Origin: an uncultured Eubacterium sp.
GTDB lineage: Bacteria; Bacillota; Clostridia; Lachnospirales; Lachnospiraceae
Reading direction: 5' to 3'
Assembly (NCBI GenBank): GCA_910578975.1
Contig: CAJTRZ010000013.1
Span: 1 to 54,390 of the forward strand
Length of the DNA stretch: 54,390 bases
Notes under the pieces: generated by a model
Database searches by the model: none
What the model was told of the DNA's origin: nothing
Seen by the model: only the letters and a program-made list of their open reading frames with translations
Shown: positions 7,491 through 13,751 of the stretch, one piece after another
Layout: every line of letters begins with the position of its first letter
Numbering within the stretch: the stretch's first letter is position 1
Program-made: the position numbers and the translations under genes

Positions 7491-8240
7491 TTATTCAGCC
7501 TCTACTGCTTCTGCCTCTTCAACTACTTCTTCTGCAACTTCAGGAGCAACCATTTCTTCACCCTGATTTGCTTCGATTACAGCATCAGCCATCTTAGAAA
7601 CAATAAGTTTTACTGCTCTGATAGCATCATCATTACCTGGGATAACATAATCTAACTCTTCAGGATCACAGTTTGTATCTGCAATACCAATTAAAGTAAT
7701 TCCAAGTGAATGTGCTTCCTGAACACAAATCTTTTCTTTCTTAGGATCTACAACAAAAATAGCATCTGGAATTCTCTTCATATCCTTGATACCACCAAGA
7801 TTCTTCTCAAGCTTATCCCATTCTTTCTTTAAGTTTACAACTTCTTTCTTAGGAAGAACATCAAATGTTCCATCTTCTGCCATTTTTTCAATGTCTTTTA
7901 ATCTCTTAATTCTTGACTGGATAGTCTTAAAGTTTGTAAGCATACCACCTAACCATCTCTCGTTAACGTAGTACATTCCACATCTCTGTGCTTCTTCTTT
8001 TACTGCTTCCTGTGCCTGTTTCTTTGTTCCTACAAAAAGAACTGTACCACCGTCTGCTGCAATATCAGCTACTGCTTTGTAAGCTTCATCTACTTTACCT
8101 ACTGATTTCTGTAAGTCGATGATATAGATACCGTTTCTTTCTGTGTAGATGTATGGAGCCATCTTAGGGTTCCATCTTCTTGTCTGATGTCCAAAATGAA
8201 CACCTGCTTCTAATAACTGTTTCATTGAAATAACGCCCAT
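7491..8240 (-). CDS. rpsB: 30S ribosomal protein S2
   Basis: Small-subunit ribosomal protein of 249 residues with the S2 signatures: MKQLLEAGVHFGHQTRRWNP near the N terminus, GTKKQAQEAV, ERWLGGMLTNF and the C-terminal GNDDAIRAVKLI. It ends in an acidic, Glu/Val-rich tail common in Clostridia. It is the first gene of the rpsB-tsf operon, with AGGAGG ahead of ATG and a leader of about 150 bases from a probable promoter at 8397-8425. Confidence 0.98.
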   Translation of the reverse strand: MGVISMKQLLEAGVHFGHQTRRWNPKMAPYIYTERNGIYIIDLQKSVGKVDEAYKAVADIAADGGTVLFVGTKKQAQEAVKEEAQRCGMYYVNERWLGGMLTNFKTIQSRIKRLKDIEKMAEDGTFDVLPKKEVVNLKKEWDKLEKNLGGIKDMKRIPDAIFVVDPKKEKICVQEAHSLGITLIGIADTNCDPEELDYVIPGNDDAIRAVKLIVSKMADAVIEANQGEEMVAPEVAEEVVEEAEAVEAE

Positions 8241-8586
8241 TTTTCTACCTCCTGGTTTTTAAAATATTATTTGATATCGTTCCAACCAAACAATGATTGG
8301 CAAATACCATACCTTCCATCTGCTTCATCAAATCAGACTACCTCGAGCAAAGGCACCGGTCTGTTTCTCCACAGATGTGCTTAATGCAACTCCACTATCA
8401 TAGCATAAAAGAATATTGTTCGCAACAGTTTTTTCCATTACAGCTCACTAAAACCAATTCACAAATTCACAAATCAATTCAAACTAGTTCAGCACGAGCT
8501 ATCACGTCAGTTTAAATCAATTCTGCAACGATTAAACAACTATGCGTCCTTAAAAATCCTCCAAATATTCTTTAGCTGTGAACAAA
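8241..8586. other. rpsB leader and upstream region
   Basis: No gene is seen. The first ~150 bases would be the untranslated leader of rpsB. Such leaders often bind S2 in other bacteria, but I could not confirm a known S2-binding fold by eye. Weak inverted repeats only. The plus-strand frame at 8297-8515 has no ribosome binding site. Confidence 0.5.
8397..8425 (-). promoter_or_regulatory. probable sigma-A promoter of rpsB-tsf
   Basis: On the minus strand TTGCGA (8420-8425) and TATGAT (8397-8402) are separated by 17 bases. Transcription would start near 8390, about 150 bases upstream of rpsB. Confidence 0.6.
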
Positions 8587-8852
8587 TTACATATATATTC
8601 TAGATAAAAGTAAAAATATGCATGTAATAATTTTCAAATTGCATGACAATTACAAACGGATTACATATATGTTTTTATCTAAAGAAAAAATATATATGTA
8701 ATCTTATTAATAAATATGTCATATGTGAAAATATTTTACATATACATGTTTGTTAAATAAAAAAATATGTATGTAATAATTTCTAAATTCCATGGCAAAT
8801 GAGAACGAATTACATATCTTTTCTTAACTAAAGCCCCAAAATATATGTACAA
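8587..8852. repeat. AT-rich tandem palindromic array, period ~74 nt, four units (copy 1)
   Basis: Units begin at 8587, 8660, about 8735 and 8809. Each contains an imperfect palindrome of about 43 bases with arms of the type ATTACATATAT and ATATATGTAAT around an A/T-rich centre, followed by a spacer of about 30 bases that is itself conserved (for example CAAATTGCATGACAATTACA against TAAATTCCATGGCAAATGAG). The same array type recurs at 53841-54106 in the same orientation. No ORF is present. Confidence 0.85.
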
Positions 8853-8892
8853 ATCTTCAAAACACATAGAAAAATGTAGTTCAACTACTGCA

Positions 8893-9263
8893 AAGCCATG
8901 CTACAGCTCGATTCCGCACTTTGTGCTTCATCTCGCTGGCGGGCTTCGCCCCTCCACTCAGATCAAAGCAAAGCCATACTACAGTTCGTTTCCGCACTTC
9001 GTGCTTCAGCTCGCTGTCGGGCTTCGCTTCTCCACACAAATTAATGCCAAGCCATGCTACAGCTCGATTACGCACTTCGTGCTTCATCTCGCTGGCGGGC
9101 TTCGCCCCTCCACTCAGATTAAAGCAAAGCCATACTACAGTTCGATTCCGCACTTCGTGCTTCATCTCACTGTCGGGCTTCGCTTCTCCACACAAATTAA
9201 TGCCAAGCCATGCTACAGCTCGATTACGCACTTCGTGCTTCATCTCGCTGGCGGGCTTCGCCC
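8893..9263. repeat. GC-richer tandem array of 78-nt units, A-B-A-B-A
   Basis: The anchor AAGCCAT(G/A)CTACAG recurs at 8893, 8971, 9049, 9127 and 9205, exactly 78 bases apart; the fifth unit is cut short. Odd and even units differ (CTCGATT...GCGGGCTTCGCCCC against GTTCG...GTCGGGCTTCGCTT), so the real period is a 156-base dimer. Each unit holds a small hairpin GCAC-tty-GTGC and a GGCTTCGC motif. Because 78 is a multiple of three, several frames stay open by chance on both strands. These frames are not genes. Confidence 0.92.
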
Positions 9264-9266
9264 TAT

Positions 9267-9331
9267 ATAAATAAAAAGATAGAAGTTCTCTCGAAAGTAA
9301 ACTTTCATCGAGCTTCTCTCTTTTTATTTAT
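9267..9331 (-). terminator. long hairpin at the 3' end of the ABC exporter operon
   Basis: A 19-bp inverted repeat with one mismatch (left 9267-9285, right 9313-9331) and an inner GAAAGT-aa-ACTTTC stem. It lies 12 bases after the stop of the exporter gene at 9344 and directly abuts the 78-nt array. Its design resembles the hairpin at 6201-6267. Confidence 0.65.
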
Positions 9332-9343
9332 GCATGGCTTTGC

Positions 9344-11110
9344 TTACGCAAATTGGGACATATATAGATTATAATAAATCCCCTTATATCCTAATAACTG
9401 CTCATGGTTTCCTTCTTCAATAATTCTTCCCCCTTCTACTACAAAGATACGGTCTGCTTTTTTAATAGTAGAAAGTCTATGAGCAATTACAAACGACGTC
9501 CTTCCTTTCAATACTTGCTCAATACCGTTTTGTACCATAAGTTCCGTTTTCGTATCGATACTTGAAGTTGCTTCATCTAATATTAATATTTTAGGTTTGG
9601 ATACCATTGTTCGTGCTAATGCCAGTAATTGTTTTTGTCCGATAGATAATCCACCACCTCTTTCTGAAAGTTTTGTATCATATCCTTTTTCCATTTTCAC
9701 AATAAACTCATGCGCATTAACAGCCTTTGCCGCTTCTATAATTTCCTCATCTGTTGCGTCTAATTTTCCGTAACGGATATTATCCTTAATTGTTCCTGAA
9801 AAAATAAAATTTTCCTGAGTCATTGTTCCAACCTGACTTCGCAAACTCTCAATCGTTACATCCTTAACATTATATCCGTCGAGAAGTACTCTTCCTTTGC
9901 CTGCATCATAAAATCTGCTTATCAGATTTATAATCGTAGACTTACCCGCTCCTGTAGAGCCTACCAGAGCAATTGTCTCTCCCGGCTGTACCTGAAAACT
10001 TACATCCTTCAACACTGCCTCATCATCATATCCAAATGTTACATGGTCAAATTCTACCTTTCCTTTTAATTCAGGAAGTTCTGATGCCCCCTCTTCATCT
10101 GTAATCTCCGGCTCTGTATCTAAAATTTCAAAAATTCTTTCAGCTCCCGCAATATTGGTTATAATCTGATTATAAAAATTACTCAGATTATTAATCGGCT
10201 GCCAGAACATATTGATATATGTTCCAAACGCTAAAAAAGTTCCCACAGAAATATGTTCTTCTTTCAATATAACAATTCCTACAAAATACAAAGACAGACA
10301 CCCCAGCCCCCATGAAAAATCAATTGCCGAACCAAAACAATCACTCATTCTCACTGCTTTTCGAAAAGACTGCTTATGCTCTTTGATCAATTCATCAAAT
10401 GTCTCTTCGGTTTCCTTTTCTGCCGTAAAACTATGTATCACTCTCATTCCCGACATATCTTCGTGGAGAAATGCATTTAAATTAGAAGATTTCTTTCGAA
10501 ATAACTGCCATCTTGGATGTGCTTTAATCTCTATATAAGATGTTGCGAAAATCATTAATGGTGTACTAATTAATGCTGCTAATGCCAGCTTTGGATTTTT
10601 CGCAAACATTATTGTCACCACCGCTGCTACAGTAATAAAATCTGGTATTAATGTCGTTACACAGTTCGATAACACATCTTTTAAAGAATTAATATCTCCG
10701 ATGATTCTTGATAAAATTTTTCCTGTCGGCCTGCTGTCAAAAAACTGAAATCCCAACTTTTGAATATGTGTATACAGTTCCTGACGAATCGTAAGCAATA
10801 TCTTATTACACATTTTTGCCATAATATACATTCGGCTTTTTATGGCAAAAGTTACCAGAAGGTTTAATCCTAAAGCAATCACCAACAATTTATATAATCC
10901 CACATAATCTTTTTTTCCAATATAGTCATCAATTGCAGACTCAATAATCAGAGGATTTATCAGCGTGACACCCACACAATATCCCATTAATACCAACACG
11001 AGAAGTATTGTCCATTTGTATTGAAACAAATATGAAAACAATCTTTTCAATGTATGAAGTTTACTTTTCTCTACGCTTTGTTCATCTTCCTTAAAAGAAT
11101 TATAAGCCAT
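9344..11110 (-). CDS. ABC exporter half-transporter, catalytic-site subunit of a heterodimer
   Basis: A 588-residue half-transporter: six membrane helices in about 30-320 (type IV exporter fold) and a C-terminal ATPase. The nucleotide-binding domain has Walker A GSTGAGKST (384-392), Walker B ILILDE with catalytic Glu513, H-loop His544 and a non-standard signature LSIGQ (488-492). The non-standard signature would contribute to the degenerate ATP site, paired with the Asp-containing Walker B of the partner. This asymmetry is typical of BmrCD/LmrCD-type multidrug exporters. The start codon overlaps the stop of the upstream partner gene by one base. Substrate is not evident; drugs or peptides are plausible given the attenuator upstream. 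Confidence 0.92.
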   Translation of the reverse strand: MAYNSFKEDEQSVEKSKLHTLKRLFSYLFQYKWTILLVLVLMGYCVGVTLINPLIIESAIDDYIGKKDYVGLYKLLVIALGLNLLVTFAIKSRMYIMAKMCNKILLTIRQELYTHIQKLGFQFFDSRPTGKILSRIIGDINSLKDVLSNCVTTLIPDFITVAAVVTIMFAKNPKLALAALISTPLMIFATSYIEIKAHPRWQLFRKKSSNLNAFLHEDMSGMRVIHSFTAEKETEETFDELIKEHKQSFRKAVRMSDCFGSAIDFSWGLGCLSLYFVGIVILKEEHISVGTFLAFGTYINMFWQPINNLSNFYNQIITNIAGAERIFEILDTEPEITDEEGASELPELKGKVEFDHVTFGYDDEAVLKDVSFQVQPGETIALVGSTGAGKSTIINLISRFYDAGKGRVLLDGYNVKDVTIESLRSQVGTMTQENFIFSGTIKDNIRYGKLDATDEEIIEAAKAVNAHEFIVKMEKGYDTKLSERGGGLSIGQKQLLALARTMVSKPKILILDEATSSIDTKTELMVQNGIEQVLKGRTSFVIAHRLSTIKKADRIFVVEGGRIIEEGNHEQLLGYKGIYYNLYMSQFA

Positions 11111-12849
11111 TATATCTGCCCCCTTTCTTCTGTAATAACATCTCCATACTGTGCCAGATAAGTTTGATAATACAATCCTTTTTCTGACATCAGTTTATCA
11201 TGTGTTCCCCTCTCAGCAATTTTTCCATCTTTTAAAAAGATAATTTCATCTGCCTTTCTTACGGCACTAATTCTATGAGCGATAATAATTTTTGTTACAT
11301 TCTCTAATTCTTCCAATGCACTTTGAATTTGCTTCTCTGTCTCCATGTCCAATGCTGAGGTTGAATCATCTAAAACCAAGATTGGATTTTGTTTTGCAAA
11401 GGCTCTGGCAATACTGATTCGCTGTTTCTGTCCTCCTGAAAGACCCACGCCACGCTCACCAATAACAGTATCATACTGTTTTTCCATACCTTCTGCGAAT
11501 TCACTGACCTGAGCTTTATCAGCTGCTTTCATAATTTCTTCTTTCCCAACAGAATGTTTTTTACCCAGTTTAATATTTTCTGAAATCGTATCCGAAAACA
11601 GAAATACATCCTGCATAACAGGTGCAACACTTTCTCTTACCTGTTTTAAAGACATTTGTCTGATATCTACATCATCCATCTTAATTTCTCCACCAGAGAC
11701 ATCATAATATCTGGATAGCAGATTAATAATTGTAGATTTTCCTGAACCAGTCTCTCCCATAATCCCAAGAGTTCCTCCCGGTCTTACTGTAAAACTGATA
11801 TCTTTCAAAATTATCTTTTTATCATCTTTACCATAACAGACCTTATCAAATTCAATTTTTCCTTTTACTTCATTTAATATTACAGGATTCTCCGCTTCCT
11901 TGATAGATGGAGTTTCTTTATAAATCTTCTTGATTTTTTTGTTTGAAGCGACTGCAGATGAAAAACTATTCGTAAGCCATCCCAGCATTTCCATTGGCCA
12001 TACAATGTTATTGGAATATTCCACCATCGCACTTAACGTACCCAGAGTAATACTTCCTTCAATCGCATATCGTCCTCCAACAAATAATGTCAACAGCGGA
12101 AGTACTTTTGTAACCACCGAAAAATATGGATAATATTTTACAAAAACCTTTGACTGCTTCATATTCAGCTCGTAGTAACGCTTATTATGTGATAAAAACT
12201 TCTTAATTTCATATTTTTCTCTGGCAAAAGCCTTAACAGTTCTCACTCCTGCAAGATTTTCTTCCGCAACCGTATTTAACTCTGCATTTTCTTCACTGAT
12301 TTCCTCATAAACAGCCCCAAGTTTTCTTTCCATAATCAATGCAATGCATCCGCAGAAAATCATAGCAGCTGTAGGAATAACAGCAAGCCTGATATCCATT
12401 GTATACATACAAAATAATACGATTGAAGTATGGATAGCCACTTCAATCAAAAGCATACTGACATAACTAAGACCATCCCATATCTTATCAATATCATCTT
12501 TTATTCTGGACATCAGTTCACCAGTATCTGTCCTATCAAAAAAGTCCTCACTTAAATTCTGTGTATGTACAAATAAATCTTTTCTCATTGAACTGGCAAT
12601 ATCGGAGCCTAAACAGTCGAAAGTATACTCTTTTATATACTGAAAAATACATCTGCCTATTCCAACCGCCAAAATCCCCAGAAGCAAAAATTTTAATTTA
12701 GACATCTGCCCGCCAACGATGACATCATCAATAATATGTTTTGTAAACTGTGGTGCCATCAAATCTAATGTCACAGAAATAATCATTGATATAATTGCAA
12801 TGAAATATTTCCATTTGTATTTAAAAATATATGTTGATAACTTTTTCAT
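11110..12849 (-). CDS. ABC exporter half-transporter, degenerate-site subunit
   Basis: A 579-residue half-transporter with six membrane helices and an ATPase domain. Walker A GETGSGKST (365-373) and a canonical signature LSGGQ (470-474) are present, but Walker B reads ILVLDD, with Asp495 in place of the catalytic Glu, as in BmrC/LmrC-type subunits. Together with LSIGQ in the partner this makes one of the two ATP sites degenerate. AAAGGAGG precedes the ATG. The gene is the first structural gene of the operon. It lies behind a leader ORF and terminator (12932-13077), which suggests control by translation-dependent attenuation. Confidence 0.92.
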   Translation of the reverse strand: MKKLSTYIFKYKWKYFIAIISMIISVTLDLMAPQFTKHIIDDVIVGGQMSKLKFLLLGILAVGIGRCIFQYIKEYTFDCLGSDIASSMRKDLFVHTQNLSEDFFDRTDTGELMSRIKDDIDKIWDGLSYVSMLLIEVAIHTSIVLFCMYTMDIRLAVIPTAAMIFCGCIALIMERKLGAVYEEISEENAELNTVAEENLAGVRTVKAFAREKYEIKKFLSHNKRYYELNMKQSKVFVKYYPYFSVVTKVLPLLTLFVGGRYAIEGSITLGTLSAMVEYSNNIVWPMEMLGWLTNSFSSAVASNKKIKKIYKETPSIKEAENPVILNEVKGKIEFDKVCYGKDDKKIILKDISFTVRPGGTLGIMGETGSGKSTIINLLSRYYDVSGGEIKMDDVDIRQMSLKQVRESVAPVMQDVFLFSDTISENIKLGKKHSVGKEEIMKAADKAQVSEFAEGMEKQYDTVIGERGVGLSGGQKQRISIARAFAKQNPILVLDDSTSALDMETEKQIQSALEELENVTKIIIAHRISAVRKADEIIFLKDGKIAERGTHDKLMSEKGLYYQTYLAQYGDVITEERGQI

Positions 12850-12919
12850 TTTTTCCTCCTTTTTTATCTAAATAAAACTTTCTTATACTAAATGATAAAA
12901 ACAATCTTAAAGAAAATTT

Positions 12920-12955
12920 CTATATAAGAAAACCGTGGCAGAAAACTACCACGGT
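12920..12955 (-). terminator. attenuator terminator upstream of the ABC exporter operon
   Basis: On the minus strand the hairpin ACCGTGG...CCACGGT (7 bp, extended by A-G/C-T pairs around a TTTT loop) is followed by TTTTCTTATAT. It lies between the leader ORF (stop 12994) and the first exporter gene (start 12849). Its 5' arm ACCG-T-GGTA can pair instead with TACC-TC-CGGT inside the leader ORF, giving an anti-terminator. Confidence 0.8.
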
Positions 12956-12993
12956 AAATAAGTTAAAATAATATTGAATTAATTTATATGATA

Positions 12994-13077
12994 TTAATCC
13001 TTATACAAACCGGAGGTACTTTTCCATAAATTTTTATTTAATTTATTGTCTTTATTTAAATTATTATATGTTCTCAT
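12994..13077 (-). CDS. 27-residue leader peptide of the ABC exporter attenuator
   Basis: A short ORF with a perfect ribosome binding site (AAAAGGAGG at 13086-13094, eight bases from ATG). The peptide begins MRTYNNLNKDNK and ends STSGLYKD; it is rich in Asn and Lys and has no membrane segment. The codons for Thr-Ser-Gly near its end (ACC TCC GGT) are the bases that can pair with the terminator's 5' arm. A ribosome that reaches the stop codon would cover them and allow termination. One stalled earlier would leave them free to form the anti-terminator. The logic is like that of the bmrB leader of Bacillus bmrCD. The mechanism is inferred from sequence. Confidence 0.72.
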   Translation of the reverse strand: MRTYNNLNKDNKLNKNLWKSTSGLYKD

Positions 13078-13121
13078 TTTATTGACCTCCTTTTCAAAAT
13101 TTTATATTCATGTTTTATTAG

Positions 13122-13148
13122 GTTATACCTTTATTAAAAATTTGTCAA
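13122..13148 (-). promoter_or_regulatory. probable promoter of the leader ORF / ABC exporter operon
   Basis: On the minus strand a perfect TTGACA (13143-13148) and TATAAC (13122-13127) lie 15 bases apart, about 30 bases upstream of the leader ribosome binding site. The spacing is short. A weaker -10 two bases further on (TAACCT) would give 17. Confidence 0.55.
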
Positions 13149-13199
13149 TTATTTTTTTAATAGTCTATTAAGATTTTTTGCATTCTTCAACTCATGCTA

Positions 13200-13228
13200 T
13201 TTACAACGCAACATTTTAATTGTATAAT
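13200..13228 (+). promoter_or_regulatory. promoter of the holin-like toxin gene
   Basis: TTTACA (13200-13205) and a perfect TATAAT (13223-13228) are 17 bases apart, about 35 bases before the ribosome binding site of the small gene at 13275. Confidence 0.65.
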
Positions 13229-13274
13229 CATTTTGTTATTTCCCTACACTGATGACAGAAAGGGGGTGATAGCA

Positions 13275-13361
13275 TTGGAGTTACATATAACGTTTGTAAT
13301 TTCCATTATGGCAAGTATAATTGCATATTATATTTGCAAATGGCTGGATGGAAAACGGTAG
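13275..13361 (+). CDS. 28-residue holin-like / type I toxin membrane peptide
   Basis: A small ORF starting with TTG, preceded by AAAGGGGGTGA at the right distance. The peptide is one hydrophobic helix with a charged end (TFVISIMASIIAYYICKWLD then GKR), the layout of the putative holin-like/type I toxin peptides common in Clostridia and Bacilli. It has its own promoter (13200-13228) and a strong terminator 34 bases after the stop. A minus-strand TATAAT at 13327-13332 inside the ORF could start an antisense RNA covering its ribosome binding site, as in type I toxin-antitoxin pairs, but the matching -35 is weak. Toxicity is not shown by sequence alone. Confidence 0.7.
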   Translation: MELHITFVISIMASIIAYYICKWLDGKR

Positions 13362-13394
13362 AAGCAGCCTGGGTGTGGTTAGCCTGAAATAACA

Positions 13395-13428
13395 AGACCC
13401 TTCAGTAGATAGCGCTACTGAAGGGTCT
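13395..13428 (+). terminator. terminator of the holin-like toxin gene
   Basis: A perfect 14-bp stem (AGACCCTTCAGTAG / CTACTGAAGGGTCT) with a 6-base loop, followed by ATTTTTTA. Confidence 0.92.
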
Positions 13429-13751
13429 ATTTTTTATAGATTTGAAGCTACATATAACATTCATTTTTAATATATCAAATTTATTTTATAATTTCAATAT
13501 TTATTTAAAAAATATTTACTAACAAAGCACATAAATTTATACATCGAAAAACGCAATAACCGAAAATCGGAAAACCAATTTTCAGTCACTGTCGCGGTAC
13601 TCGCAGGATAAGTCTGACCATAAAAGGTCAGAACAATATGCTGACGCATACCGTTTCAGATAAAGAAACAGACACAGAAACGAGAATAAATTTTCGTTTC
13701 TGTGTCTGTTTCTTTATCTGACTGTGCTTCGCACGGGTCTGACTTTTATTT
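13429..13751. other. intergenic region downstream of topA, hairpins only
   Basis: No gene is seen. 13440-13540 is AT-rich. From 13560 several inverted repeats occur: CCGAAAATCGG near 13561, TCTGACC-ataaaa-GGTCAGA near 13612-13631, then the 28-bp hairpin at 13656-13721 and the small GTGCTTCGCAC hairpin near 13724-13734. Confidence 0.6.
13656..13721 (-). terminator. 28-bp perfect hairpin at the 3' end of topA
   Basis: The left arm (13656-13683, purine-rich, AAAGAAACAGACACAGAAAC core) is fully complementary to the right arm (13694-13721) around a 10-base loop. It begins 30 bases after the topA stop codon. No T-run follows on the minus strand, so simple intrinsic termination is doubtful; RNA stabilisation or RNase III processing are alternatives. 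Confidence 0.6.

Noticed and set aside
8241..8390. T-box or metabolite riboswitch upstream of rpsB
   Set aside because: No T-box motif, specifier stem or recognisable riboswitch core can be seen. A ribosomal-protein leader is possible but not demonstrable by eye.
8297..8515. Plus-strand ORF opposite the rpsB leader
   Set aside because: No start signal, and it overlaps the predicted rpsB promoter and leader on the other strand.
8587..9263. CRISPR array
   Set aside because: Units are contiguous and diverged along their whole length, there are no unique spacers between identical repeats, and no cas genes are nearby.
8845..9274. Long open frames of 117-141 codons on the plus strand and 120 on the minus strand over the 78-nt array
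   Set aside because: The repeat length is a multiple of three, so any frame without a stop in one unit stays open throughout. There is no ribosome binding site, and the repetitive product appears in several frames at once.
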